NCBI GenBank assembly: GCA_913778275.1 | Contig: CAJYWN010000002.1 | Location: forward strand, 139,657 to 203,656 | Source: an uncultured Chryseobacterium sp. | Lineage (GTDB): Bacteria > Bacteroidota > Bacteroidia > Flavobacteriales > Weeksellaceae | Direction: 5' to 3' | DNA: 64,000 nt | Shown here: positions 1 through 9,042 of the stretch, piece by piece | Layout of the letters: every line of letters begins with the position of its first letter | Position numbering within the stretch: position 1 is the stretch's first letter | Notes under the pieces: generated by a model | Database searches by the model: none | Seen by the model: the letters and a program-made list of their open reading frames with translations, nothing else | What the model was told of the DNA's origin: nothing | Made by a program: the position numbers and the translations under genes

Positions 1-1406
1 ATGAGAATTTCACGGATGATATAGTAAAGCTCCGATTGGATATTGTATGAAACGGTTTCCCATATATTTTCATTATATCCTACGGTTAACACTTTCTGAT
101 CAGGGGAAGAATAAGATGAGACCATTTTGATAAACCGGGAGGAAAAATCCTGCTCTATGATAGTTTCATGAGAAATATCCCGGGATTCTTCATACATTTT
201 TTCAATATTGTTAAGGATCCTGGTCTTATCTACTTCAGGATTATTCTGTACGTCCACCATCATATGATAAAGCCCGTTGGCCACCACATCATGAACTTTT
301 TTGGATAGCTTGAGCTGCGTGTTTTTGATTTCGAGCTCTTTTTCCTGTTCAAGTCTTATTTTTCTTTTCCTATACCAAAAAATACCGGCGATTAAAACAA
401 TTATGAGAATACTAATTGCGAAATTTCTTTTTATCCTGTCAAATTTATTGTCTTCTACGAGTTTTTGATACCGATCATTTTGTTGCTTAACCTCATACCG
501 TACAATAGCAAACTGGTTTTTTGATTTTGTTTTTGAAATCTGTAAGCTCTCGTTTAGGATTTGAAATTCATTAAAATATTTCAAATAGTTTTCTTTATCA
601 AGCTTAACTATTTTTTGAAGGGCCTGTAACTGATCTTCTTCACTCCCACTTTGAATTGATACAGCCAGCATTTTTTTAGCATATTCCAAAGCTTTTTCCT
701 TATCCTTATCTAAAAAGTAATTAGATAGAGTAGCATAACTAGAATTCTGTCCAAGCAAATTATTATTCTCTTCTCTTATTTTTAAAGCTTTATAAAGTTC
801 GGGCAAGGGATTGTAGTTGGAATTCTCACTATATCTTGCTCTTGCTAGATTATTTAAAGCTCTTGCATAGTTTAGTTTATCCTCCGTATTAAGGGCCAAA
901 ATAAAATTCTGTTCAGCGGCCTTATATTCCTTTAATGATACCAAGGCATCGCCTAAATTATTTTGATACAGTGTAATGTCAGCGGGAGTTTTAGCATATT
1001 TTAAGGCTTCGGTATAAAATTTTATAGCATTTTCATAATCATAAAGGTAAGATGAGCTGATTCCCATATTATTATAACTGGAACCTAACGTCGCTCTAAC
1101 TATAGAGTCATTAACGTTTTTAAGGTATCTGTTGCCCTCAAGAGAAGTTTCAATACTTCCGTAATAATCGCCGTTATCAGCTTGAATAATCGCCATATTG
1201 ACCAATGATCTGCCAACTCCCGATGAATCTTGTATATCTAAAAAGGAATTCTTTGCCAAATTGTAATAATAATAAGCAGAATCTCCGGTTAACTTTTTAG
1301 CTTTCTTATAATAAGTGGTGGCAATAGTATCATTCTGAATATTTGATGTTTTCTTGCTACAGGAAGATAGCAGGATAAGAAGTATAAATAACAGATAGTT
1401 TTTCAT
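1..1406 (-). CDS. TPR sensor histidine kinase lipoprotein, 3' end outside window
   Basis: Partial: 468 codons are visible before the window edge. The N-terminus is a lipoprotein signal (MKNYLLFILLILLSSCS, lipobox LSSC), predicting an outer- or inner-membrane anchored sensor. It is followed by about six tetratricopeptide-like repeats (Tyr/Ala/Asn-rich helices, e.g. SSYNNMGISSSYLYDYENA), one membrane span (FAISILIIVLIAGIFWY), a short coiled coil, and a dimerisation/phosphoacceptor helix with KKVHDVVANGLYHMM. The probable phospho-His is in KVHD, as in HisKA_3 (NarL/DegS-type) kinases. The frame is cut inside ELYYIIREI, which resembles the N box of the HATPase_c domain. By family such kinases pair with a LuxR-type response regulator, probably just beyond the edge. 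Signal and target are unknown. Confidence 0.85.
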   Translation of the reverse strand, partial: MKNYLLFILLILLSSCSKKTSNIQNDTIATTYYKKAKKLTGDSAYYYYNLAKNSFLDIQDSSGVGRSLVNMAIIQADNGDYYGSIETSLEGNRYLKNVNDSIVRATLGSSYNNMGISSSYLYDYENAIKFYTEALKYAKTPADITLYQNNLGDALVSLKEYKAAEQNFILALNTEDKLNYARALNNLARARYSENSNYNPLPELYKALKIREENNNLLGQNSSYATLSNYFLDKDKEKALEYAKKMLAVSIQSGSEEDQLQALQKIVKLDKENYLKYFNEFQILNESLQISKTKSKNQFAIVRYEVKQQNDRYQKLVEDNKFDRIKRNFAISILIIVLIAGIFWYRKRKIRLEQEKELEIKNTQLKLSKKVHDVVANGLYHMMVDVQNNPEVDKTRILNNIEKMYEESRDISHETIIEQDFSSRFIKMVSSYSSPDQKVLTVGYNENIWETVSYNIQSELYYIIREIL

Positions 1407-1440
1407 GGTGGTAAATTGTAGTTTTATTTTGCAAAGTAAT

Positions 1441-1470
1441 AAAAAAGAGCAGATTAAAACAATCTGCTCT
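1441..1470 (-). terminator. intrinsic terminator after the 81-residue gene
   Basis: A perfect 10-bp stem (AGAGCAGATT / AATCTGCTCT) with a 5-nt loop, followed on the minus strand by six T. It lies between the 81-codon gene and the kinase start, so the two are probably not simply co-transcribed. Confidence 0.8.
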
Positions 1471-1483
1471 AAATGATAATTAA

Positions 1484-1729
1484 TTATGGATTTGTAAATG
1501 GAGGAGGATTTTGTCCTGTATTGCCTCCTGTACTTCCGCCATTACCAGGCCCGCCTGTTCCGTCATCTCCAGCTCCTGTTCCCGGATCAGTTCCTGTAAC
1601 TGGATCAGTTCCCTCAGTGGTAGAATATTGCGTGATTGGCTGCCCGTTGTTATCATCGTTGCATGTTGCGGTATGGGCGTTATTGTGCCCGAATGCTAAA
1701 CCTAATAGCATTAATATAAATTGGATCAT
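1484..1729 (-). CDS. small secreted Gly/Thr-rich protein, unknown
   Basis: 81 residues, family not recognised. A short hydrophobic N-terminus (MIQFILMLLGLAFG) could act as a signal peptide. The rest is low complexity: one CNDDN segment, then Gly, Thr, Asp and Pro repeats including GTDPVTGTDPGTG and GGPGNGGSTGGN. It is followed directly by a strong intrinsic terminator in the same orientation, which supports a real transcription unit. It lies 77 nt upstream of the TPR kinase on the same strand. A + strand reading of this interval is also open and Pro/Val-rich, but it has no terminator or start support. Function unknown. Confidence 0.6.
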   Translation of the reverse strand: MIQFILMLLGLAFGHNNAHTATCNDDNNGQPITQYSTTEGTDPVTGTDPGTGAGDDGTGGPGNGGSTGGNTGQNPPPFTNP

Positions 1730-2117
1730 GTTTTCAAAAAATTTAATTGTTAAAGCATTCGTGTTCTTCCCTGCGAAACCGATCGCAGACAGTGTTACAC
1801 GGTAAAAATTTCGAAGCGCTTCTTAAATTTTTTGGGAAGTGAACCTTCAAAAACGGAAGAGAAACATCTGCTTCCCAACCCGGAGTTTTCTTCCGTTTTA
1901 TCTGGCGATTTTAAAATCAGTTTTGAAAGTTTTATTTTTATTTAATGTTTTGTTTCTCAACTGATTTCTGATACAAATTTCTATGAATTGAAGGGAATAA
2001 TCGATGACAGCAAAAGGACATTGAATGACAATAATGGACAGGGAAGTGATTACGGGAATCCGTAATGCGACACGGTATAAAATCACTTATTTTGTAATAC
2101 CCCTTAAAAAACTAATT
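1730..2117. other. structured intergenic spacer with interleaved inverted repeats
   Basis: About 390 bases between divergent genes, with no convincing ORF. It contains a perfect 10-bp palindrome GAAGCGCTTC (1813-1822). It also has two interleaved inverted repeats: TTGGGAAG (1832-1839) with CTTCCCAA (1871-1878), and AAAACGGAAGA (1850-1860) with TCTTCCGTTTT (1889-1899). All three connecting segments are exactly 10 nt. As RNA this order (A, B, A', B') is an H-type pseudoknot; as DNA it could be an operator array. The rest is AT-rich and probably carries the promoter of the rightward gene. Confidence 0.55.
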
Positions 2118-2966
2118 ATGTCCAAGAAAAAACTACTAATTCAAAAAGTATTTGAACGCGTTAAAGAAAACTCAGAAAGAGACACAAAAACGGGTTGGGC
2201 CGGTGAGCTGGCTGATTATTTAGATGAACATTTAGGCTTTATGATTTCTAAAAGAACTCTAATCAGATATTATGAAGCTTACATAGAAGGAAATGAAGAT
2301 ATAGATATAGAACTTGTCATACTTAATAAACTCAGTCAATATTTAAATTATAAAGACTATAATGATTTTATTTCAACTGTTGAGAAAAGAGGAGAAAGTG
2401 CCTGTAGTACTATTGTAACAGTTGATAATTCCGAAATTTCGCCGATGAATGGTACACGGCGGGGAGTTTCTGTTATAATCCATAATAATAATTCAAATAA
2501 TAATGATAATCAACAACATTTCAATGTGCCTGATTTTATAAAAAAAAACGGATTAGGAATCCTGGAAATGACGTTTGTTTTACTTCTGGTTACAGGAGGT
2601 GTTGTTTTTCCGAACACTACACAGAATTCGCAGGATTCTCAAAGATCTTTTATATTGCCATTCATTGGAAATTCAGATCAGCAAAAAAAATACATGTACT
2701 GGGACAAAGACCGGTATGTTGCCACAGACAGCAGTAGTTTGGGTCCACAGGTTGAAGTTATTCCAATGGATAAAAAAAATTTCCAGTATCTCAGGAAAAT
2801 AACGAGGCCCGATACGCTCACCGTTGATAATGCTTTTGGGAAAGTGTGGTACGATAAAAGTGATAATACTGTAGAATTTTTTACAAGCTTTGGAAAGCAT
2901 CCGGAAAATGGAAAAACCTTAAAAGATGCATCTGAATATATTATAGAAACATATGGAGGGGAATAA
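2118..2966 (+). CDS. single-span membrane protein with N-terminal cytoplasmic helical domain
   Basis: 282 residues from the ATG at 2118. The frame is open from 2025, but the upstream residues look non-coding and MSKKKLL is the more natural start. Residues 1-90 are charged and helical (SKRTLIRYYEAYIEG, LSQYLNYKDYNDF) and could be a DNA- or protein-binding domain. An Asn-rich linker (NNNSNNNDNQQ, about 120-135) leads to one membrane span (about 155-175). A C-terminal Tyr/Asp-rich periplasmic domain of about 100 residues follows. No characterised family is recognised. The layout (cytoplasmic domain, linker, span, outer domain) would suit a membrane-bound sensor or regulator, but that is inference. 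It is divergent from the 81-residue gene. Confidence 0.65.
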   Translation: MSKKKLLIQKVFERVKENSERDTKTGWAGELADYLDEHLGFMISKRTLIRYYEAYIEGNEDIDIELVILNKLSQYLNYKDYNDFISTVEKRGESACSTIVTVDNSEISPMNGTRRGVSVIIHNNNSNNNDNQQHFNVPDFIKKNGLGILEMTFVLLLVTGGVVFPNTTQNSQDSQRSFILPFIGNSDQQKKYMYWDKDRYVATDSSSLGPQVEVIPMDKKNFQYLRKITRPDTLTVDNAFGKVWYDKSDNTVEFFTSFGKHPENGKTLKDASEYIIETYGGE

Positions 2967-3043
2967 AAGACTTTCCTTCACAATTATTTAAAACTCCATT
3001 AAACTCATTCCTGAAATATTCCTCTACCTTCGTCTTTTTTAAG

Positions 3044-4834
3044 ATGCGTAAAGGAATATTTTCATTTTTAGTCTTTGCTTTTTCGTTACTTTCAGCGCAG
3101 CAGAAGCCGGTGCAGATAGCTTTTCTTTCGGATGTCCATTTTCAGGATCTGTACGGAAGCTTTTCCGATCATGATTTTAAAGGAATTACCAATCCGAAAA
3201 CCGGTAAGCCAACCATTCTCCGGACGATGGATGCGCAGCTGCATTCTACCCGGATTTTTAATGAAAACTATTTTGCCCTCCTGAAAGCCTTGGATGATAT
3301 TGCCGAAAAAGGAATTAAAATCGTAGCCATGCCAGGCGATTTTTCGGATGACGGACAAGCCTATAATCTTCGCGGATTGCATACCATCCTTACAAAATAC
3401 CAACAGCAATACGGAATTGAATTTTACATGACGACCGGCAACCATGATCCGGTAGGCCCGTTCCGCCAGGATTCAGGGAAAGATGATTTTCTCGGGAAGG
3501 ATGGCTTTCCCCTCGGGATCTACAGCAAAGAAAATATAGGAAAGACCGATCGTAAGATAATCACGAAAGACATTGCAGAATCAGGATACCTTGAAATTCT
3601 GAACGAACTGAAAGATTTCGGGTTTTATCCTAAAAAGAAAGATCTGTTTTGGGGAACGCCTTTCACTCAATATTCGCCTAAAAACTATTCTTACGAAAAA
3701 GCCCTGCAGGACGCAGATTATACCAAAAGGATGTACGATGTCGCCGAAGGATTTCCTGTTCCTGATCTCAGCTATGTTACAGAACCGGTGAAGGGCGTTT
3801 GGTTGATGGCGATTGACGGCAATACATATATTCCCAAGAATATAAACGAAAGTTCCCAAAATCCCGGTAATTATAAAGGTGCAAGTATCGGGTACAACAA
3901 CGTACTGACTCACAAAAAACATTTGATCAAATGGGTGAAAAATATCATGACCGAAACCGGAAAGAATGGTAAAGCCGTTATTGCATTTACCCATTATCCC
4001 ATGATTGATTTCAATGATGGAACAACAGCAGAATTAAAAAGCCTGCTGGGCGAAAAGAAGTGGCAGATGGAAAGGGTTCCGGAAGAAGAGGTGGCGAAAG
4101 CTTTTGCAGAGGCAGGTCTGCAGGTCCATTTTGCAGGTCACATGCATATCAACGATACAGGAATACGGAATGTTAAAGGCAGAATGCTCGTTAATATTCA
4201 GGTGCCATCACTTGCAGCTTATATTCCGGCCTATAAAGTACTTACCATACATGCTCCCGATACAATGGAGGTGAATACAGAAGTTTTAAATGATGTTCCT
4301 CGTTTCAATGAATTGTTTGCGCTGTACGAGAAAGAATATGGTGTTTTAGCAAAAGATGAAAATAAAAAGCTCTGGAATAAAGATATCCTGAAATCGAAAT
4401 CATATCACGATTTTATGCTCTTTCATCTTAAAGAACTTGTACGGTTAAGAATGATTCCGGATGACTGGCCGAAAGATTTTATTGAAACAACAAAAGGTTT
4501 TACCGGTAAAGATCTTCTGCTGTTGGTGCAAAATAAAAAACAGTTACAGAAAAAAAGAATACATCAGAAAACTTTCAGAAAATGGAAAATGGAAGATCTT
4601 CTTTTGGATCTGTATAAATTCCAGTCGGCTGATGAGCTGGCACGGAGAGATATACCCTTTGAACGGCTACAGCAATACAAAATTCTGGAAGAGCTTTTCT
4701 CAGCTTATCAGGGACAAAATATTTTAATTTTAAATCTTAAGAAAGTTTTTAAAATTCTGTCACGCCTTTCCACCGGAGATCCTGCAAACCATTTTGAGAT
4801 TAACTTAAAAAATAATTCAGTGCTAAGATTGTAA
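3044..4834 (+). CDS. secreted calcineurin-like metallophosphoesterase
   Basis: 596 residues. The N-terminal signal peptide ends near LLSAQQ. All metal-binding blocks of the calcineurin-like fold are visible: D-x-H in FLSDVHF (D30, H32), PGDFSDDG, TGNHDPVG and the late HFAGHMHIND. It is therefore probably an active dinuclear-metal phosphoesterase working in the periplasm or outside the cell. The substrate (nucleotide, phospholipid or phosphodiester) cannot be read from sequence. Beyond about residue 420 there is a Lys-rich helical extension of about 170 residues not typical of the core domain. It appears monocistronic; TACCTTCG about 20 nt upstream resembles a Bacteroidetes -7 box. Confidence 0.85.
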   Translation: MRKGIFSFLVFAFSLLSAQQKPVQIAFLSDVHFQDLYGSFSDHDFKGITNPKTGKPTILRTMDAQLHSTRIFNENYFALLKALDDIAEKGIKIVAMPGDFSDDGQAYNLRGLHTILTKYQQQYGIEFYMTTGNHDPVGPFRQDSGKDDFLGKDGFPLGIYSKENIGKTDRKIITKDIAESGYLEILNELKDFGFYPKKKDLFWGTPFTQYSPKNYSYEKALQDADYTKRMYDVAEGFPVPDLSYVTEPVKGVWLMAIDGNTYIPKNINESSQNPGNYKGASIGYNNVLTHKKHLIKWVKNIMTETGKNGKAVIAFTHYPMIDFNDGTTAELKSLLGEKKWQMERVPEEEVAKAFAEAGLQVHFAGHMHINDTGIRNVKGRMLVNIQVPSLAAYIPAYKVLTIHAPDTMEVNTEVLNDVPRFNELFALYEKEYGVLAKDENKKLWNKDILKSKSYHDFMLFHLKELVRLRMIPDDWPKDFIETTKGFTGKDLLLLVQNKKQLQKKRIHQKTFRKWKMEDLLLDLYKFQSADELARRDIPFERLQQYKILEELFSAYQGQNILILNLKKVFKILSRLSTGDPANHFEINLKNNSVLRL

Positions 4835-4985
4835 TATGATCGGGCGTAACTTCTGATTTCAGCTTAAACAAAATAATTGATGTTAAAATGAATCACGTTT
4901 AATAAATGTGTACCACGAAAATTCATCTTGGTTTTTTTAACTAAAAATGGTATCTTGTAAATCTCACAAATACAGACAGAATTTA

Positions 4986-6215
4986 ATGCTAGAAAAGAAA
5001 GAACACAATTACGAGAAGGCCGTATTGGTAGGTGTTGTTACGCAGCATCAGGATGAGGATAAACTTCAGGAATACATGGATGAGCTGGAGTTTTTGGCGT
5101 ACACCGCAGGAGCCACCGTAGACAGACGCTTTACTCAGAAATTAACGCAGCCGGATTCCAAAACATTTATAGGAAGCGGTAAAGCTCAGGAAATCAGAGA
5201 TTACGTAAAAGAACACGAAATAGGAACCGTCATTTTTGATGACGAACTTTCACCTTCTCAGCTTAAAAACCTGGAAAGGGAAATGGAAGTGAAAATCCTG
5301 GACAGAACCAACCTTATCCTCGATATTTTTGCCCAGCGTGCTACTACATCATATGCAAGAACCCAGGTGGAGCTTGCGCAGTACCAATACCTGTTGCCAA
5401 GACTGACAAGAATGTGGACCCACCTTGAACGTCAGAAAGGGGGAATCGGGATGAGAGGTCCCGGGGAAACGGAAATTGAAACCGACAGACGTATTATCCG
5501 TGACCGAATTTCCTTATTGAAGGACAAGCTGAAAACCATCGATAAGCAGATGGCTACGCAGAGAAATAACAGAGGAAAAGTCGTAAGAGTAGCATTGGTA
5601 GGATATACCAATGTTGGGAAATCAACGTTGATGAATGCCCTTTCAAAATCGGAGGTTTTTGCTGAAAATAAATTATTTGCCACGCTGGATACTACGGTAA
5701 GAAAAGTGGTAATCGGAAATCTTCCGTTTCTCCTTACCGATACTGTAGGGTTTATCAGGAAACTTCCTACTCAGCTGGTTGAATCTTTTAAATCAACACT
5801 CGATGAGGTGCGTGAAGCAGATCTTCTGATTCATGTAGTGGATATTTCTCACGAAAGCTTTGAAGATCATATTGACTCCGTGAATCAGATTTTAATGGAA
5901 ATCAATGCCCATCAAAAACCGATGATCATGATTTTCAATAAGATTGATGACTTCAGCTACGAGAAAAAAGACGAAGACGATCTTACACCTTCCACCAGAA
6001 AAAATATTTCCCTTGAAGAATGGAAAAATACATGGATGGCAAAATCGAAATATCCGACGGTCTTTATTTCAGCGCTTACGAAAGAAAATTTCCCGGAAAT
6101 GAAGAAAATGATCTATGATGAAGTTATGAAGATCCATATCTCAAGATTCCCGTACAATGATTTCCTTTTTGAATATTTTGATAACGACGAGGAAGAAAAT
6201 ACCCCTTCATCATAA
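4986..6215 (+). CDS. hflX: GTPase HflX
   Basis: 409 residues from MLEKKEHNYEKAVLVG. The frame is open from 4947, but the extra 13 residues look non-native. It is a ribosome-associated GTPase that splits stalled or hibernating 70S particles. Seen: the N-terminal HflX domain (TAGATVDRRFTQK, GSGKAQEI), the linker GGIGMRGPGETEIETDRR, then the G domain with G1 GYTNVGKST, G3 DTVGFIRKLP and G4 NKID. The C-terminus is acidic. The stop overlaps the start of the next gene by one base (TAATG), implying translational coupling to the DUF4919 gene and probably an operon running on to the antiporter. Confidence 0.95.
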   Translation: MLEKKEHNYEKAVLVGVVTQHQDEDKLQEYMDELEFLAYTAGATVDRRFTQKLTQPDSKTFIGSGKAQEIRDYVKEHEIGTVIFDDELSPSQLKNLEREMEVKILDRTNLILDIFAQRATTSYARTQVELAQYQYLLPRLTRMWTHLERQKGGIGMRGPGETEIETDRRIIRDRISLLKDKLKTIDKQMATQRNNRGKVVRVALVGYTNVGKSTLMNALSKSEVFAENKLFATLDTTVRKVVIGNLPFLLTDTVGFIRKLPTQLVESFKSTLDEVREADLLIHVVDISHESFEDHIDSVNQILMEINAHQKPMIMIFNKIDDFSYEKKDEDDLTPSTRKNISLEEWKNTWMAKSKYPTVFISALTKENFPEMKKMIYDEVMKIHISRFPYNDFLFEYFDNDEEENTPSS

Positions 6216-6844
6216 TGAAACATTACTTTTTGCTTTTATTCCTGCTGTTTTCGGCGTTTGGTTTAGGCCAGAGCCCTGCTGTCGATCTGAAGATGATAGG
6301 AAAGGATCTTAAAAACAGCAAGTCTCCATACAATTATGAAAAGCTTATCTTCAAATACAAAGCATATCCTAAATCCCTTGATACAATAGAATCCCAGCAT
6401 CTGTATTACGGAAGAAACTTCAGGAAAGATCTCGTTTCTACAATGGACGAAGACTTTAAAGAATTGGCAGATGCCTTCAAGAACGGCGACTTTGACGAAT
6501 GTATAAAGAAAGGGAAAGTCCTTTATGAAAAAGATCCCACTAATCTTGATGTTCTCCTGATTTTATTAAGGGCCTATGATTCTAAAAAAGACGGAAGCAA
6601 TTTCATGCACCATCTTAGTCAGTTTCGTACCCTTACGGATGCTGTAAGAAGTTCCGGCGACGGAAAATCCGAAAAGACGGCGTACCTGGTTAATTCAGTA
6701 GGAGACGAATATATCCTCCTGAATATCCTGAATCTCGGACAGGAATACAATAGGGTTTCAAAACCCGGAAAGGACGGAATGCTCGACCTGTGGCAAAAAG
6801 ACAACAATACAGTTTATATAAAAGTACTTTATATCGATTTCTAA
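6215..6844 (+). CDS. DUF4919 family secreted protein
   Basis: 209 residues with a cleavable signal peptide (MKHYFLLLFLLFSAFGLGQ). The remainder matches my recollection of DUF4919 proteins: an early YNYEKLIFKYKAYP-type segment, YYGRNF, and a central tetratricopeptide-like pair of helices (FKNGDFDECIKKGKVLYEKDP). It probably resides in the periplasm. Function is unknown in the family as far as I know. It overlaps hflX by one nucleotide and precedes the antiporter by 26 nt, so it is likely co-transcribed with both. Confidence 0.75.
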   Translation: MKHYFLLLFLLFSAFGLGQSPAVDLKMIGKDLKNSKSPYNYEKLIFKYKAYPKSLDTIESQHLYYGRNFRKDLVSTMDEDFKELADAFKNGDFDECIKKGKVLYEKDPTNLDVLLILLRAYDSKKDGSNFMHHLSQFRTLTDAVRSSGDGKSEKTAYLVNSVGDEYILLNILNLGQEYNRVSKPGKDGMLDLWQKDNNTVYIKVLYIDF

Positions 6845-6870
6845 CAAAGAAAACATAAAAAAACAGCTTA

Positions 6871-8160
6871 GTGGAATTATACTATTCATTTTCAGCTTTA
6901 ATCGTTTTAGCATCCATATTTTCATACCTTAATTACAGATTCCTGAAACTCCCGAGTACCATCGGGATTATGGTGATTGCCATAGTCGTTTCCATATTTC
7001 TGGTTTCCTTCGGGGAAACCGTGTTGCCAAGAACCTTCGGACACCTTCATAATCTCATGAACAGCATTGATTTTACCGAAGTGCTCATGGGAGCCATGCT
7101 CAATTTCCTTCTTTTTGCAGGAGGAATTCACATCAACATAGACGACCTTAAAGAACAGCTGCGTCCTGTGCTCATATTTTCCACCTTGGGGGTTGTGATA
7201 TCTACCTTTGTAGTGGGGTTCGGAATGTTTTACCTGCTGCCTTTCCTGGGGATTGATCTTCCGTTTATCTACTGCTTGCTTTTCGGTGCTCTTATTTCAC
7301 CAACCGATCCGGTAGCGGTTTTAAGCATTCTGAAACAGGCTAATGTTTCAAAATCACTGGAAACCAAGGTAGCAGGAGAATCACTCTTTAATGATGGTAT
7401 GGCCGTAGTAGTTTTTACAGTTGTGCTGCAATTAGCTGTAGGAAATGAAGTTGATCTTGGTGTGGAAAGCATCGGGCTGCTTTTGCTTAAAGAAGCGGGA
7501 GGGGGATTATTGCTTGGGGTAATATTGGGATGGGTGACTTCCCGACTGATGCGTGAGGTGGATGATTATATTATTTCCGTGCTGGTAACCCTTTCTGTCG
7601 TGATGGGAGGATATCTTATCGCACGCCAAATGCATATTTCCGGACCTTTAACAATGGTTGCTGCCGGATTATTTATGGGTAATTTTAATGTTAAATTTAA
7701 AATGAAATCTATTACCCAGGATTATTTGATCAAATTCTGGGAGCTTATTGATGAAATTCTGAATGCCGTACTTTTTCTCTTCATCGGATTTGAACTGTTG
7801 CTGATAAAAGATCTAAGACACTTTATGATTCCGGGTATTGTAGCTATCGCTGTTGTATTGGTGGCGAGGCTCATTTCCATTTACGGCCCTACGAAGTTTA
7901 TGACGAGAACCTTCAGCCCGCAGACAGTAAAAGTGCTGGTGTGGGGAGGAATCCGGGGCGGAGTATCCATTGCTTTGGCATTATCCATTCCTAAAAATGA
8001 ATACAGTACTGCTGTTTTAAGTATTACCTATTGTGTGGTGGTGTTTTCCATTGTCGTTCAGGGGCTTACCATCGCTAAAGTTGCCAATCCGAACAAAATT
8101 GCCAAAGAAGAGGAAGAACTCGGAACAATTGCTTTAAGTGACGAAAATAAAAATGTGTAA
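6871..8160 (+). CDS. CPA1-type sodium:proton antiporter
   Basis: 429 residues starting at GTG (6871). No ATG lies at a suitable place, and the GTG directly precedes the first membrane span (YYSFSALIVLASIF). About 12 membrane spans are visible. The conserved antiporter core is present: GALISPTDPVAVLSIL and the ND motif GESLFNDGMAVVVF with its acidic ion-binding residue, plus GGIRGGVSIALALS near the end. It exchanges cytoplasmic Na+ (or K+) for protons across the inner membrane. Ion selectivity is not readable. The C-terminal cytoplasmic tail is short. Probably last gene of the hflX operon. Confidence 0.9.
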   Translation: MELYYSFSALIVLASIFSYLNYRFLKLPSTIGIMVIAIVVSIFLVSFGETVLPRTFGHLHNLMNSIDFTEVLMGAMLNFLLFAGGIHINIDDLKEQLRPVLIFSTLGVVISTFVVGFGMFYLLPFLGIDLPFIYCLLFGALISPTDPVAVLSILKQANVSKSLETKVAGESLFNDGMAVVVFTVVLQLAVGNEVDLGVESIGLLLLKEAGGGLLLGVILGWVTSRLMREVDDYIISVLVTLSVVMGGYLIARQMHISGPLTMVAAGLFMGNFNVKFKMKSITQDYLIKFWELIDEILNAVLFLFIGFELLLIKDLRHFMIPGIVAIAVVLVARLISIYGPTKFMTRTFSPQTVKVLVWGGIRGGVSIALALSIPKNEYSTAVLSITYCVVVFSIVVQGLTIAKVANPNKIAKEEEELGTIALSDENKNV

Positions 8161-8207
8161 ATTAATTGGTTACGTTAATATACTGCTGAAATAAAGGTAT
8201 AAAACTT

Positions 8208-8924
8208 ATGAGTATCATTAAGGAAATACAGGAAGCATTAGCAGCCTTATCCGTTCCTGAAAAAGCGGAATTTTTTCCTAAGTTTTTCAAGACAGGAAAA
8301 GGTGAGTACGGAGAAGGAGATTTATTTTTGGGAGTAACCGTTCCGGATCAGCGTTCCGTTGCCAAAGAATACTATACCCAGGTTTCTTTAAAGGATCTTG
8401 GAGTGCTGATCGCATCTATATATCATGAACATCGTCTGACAGCCCTGCTAATGCTGGTTTTACAATTTGAAAAAACAAAAGATGAAAAGGTAAAAGATGA
8501 AATCATAGCATTTTATCTGAATCATCTGAAATACATCAACAACTGGGACCTTGTAGATTCAAGCTGTTATAAAATATTAGGCAGATACTGCTTTGAAAAT
8601 CAGAAAGAAGAGATCTTGCGGAAACTTTCCGCTTCTGAAGAAATGTGGCATAAGAGAATTGCAGTAGTCGGTACACTGTATTATATTAAAAAAGGATTAT
8701 TTGATCTTACGAAAGAATTTGTTACGCAGAATTTAAACCATACGCACGATTTGATGCATAAAGCCAATGGCTGGATGCTCCGCGAGATGGGGCAAAAAAA
8801 TGAACAGGAACTGATTTTTTATTTAAATGTATATTACAAACAAATGCCAAGAACATGCCTTCGGTATGCCATTGAGAAACTGGATGAAGATCTGCGTCAG
8901 GATTATCTGAAGGGAAGAATTTAA
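8208..8924 (+). CDS. DNA alkylation repair protein, AlkD-like
   Basis: 238 residues, the usual length for AlkD-type HEAT-repeat DNA glycosylases, which remove bulky or cationic alkylpurines without base flipping. Diagnostic stretches are FFKTGKGEYGEGD near residue 25, the VPDQRSVAKEY segment, INNWDLVDSS in the middle, and MWHKRIAVVGTLYYI. It is cytoplasmic, with no signal. It is 48 nt downstream of the antiporter and could share its transcript. Confidence 0.88.
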   Translation: MSIIKEIQEALAALSVPEKAEFFPKFFKTGKGEYGEGDLFLGVTVPDQRSVAKEYYTQVSLKDLGVLIASIYHEHRLTALLMLVLQFEKTKDEKVKDEIIAFYLNHLKYINNWDLVDSSCYKILGRYCFENQKEEILRKLSASEEMWHKRIAVVGTLYYIKKGLFDLTKEFVTQNLNHTHDLMHKANGWMLREMGQKNEQELIFYLNVYYKQMPRTCLRYAIEKLDEDLRQDYLKGRI

Positions 8925-9042
8925 AGCTCTGATTTAAGCTCTTAAAATTATTAACTTAAACAATGGATAATTTCCGATATGGCTGTATGTACAATTAAAA
9001 AAAGTCTGCCACTTGCGGTAATGTAACTATTAATTCAAAAGA

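Noticed and set aside
1473..1805. 110-codon Pro/Val-rich + strand frame
   Set aside because: Antisense of the Gly/Thr-rich small gene; the terminator at 1441-1470 supports the minus strand.
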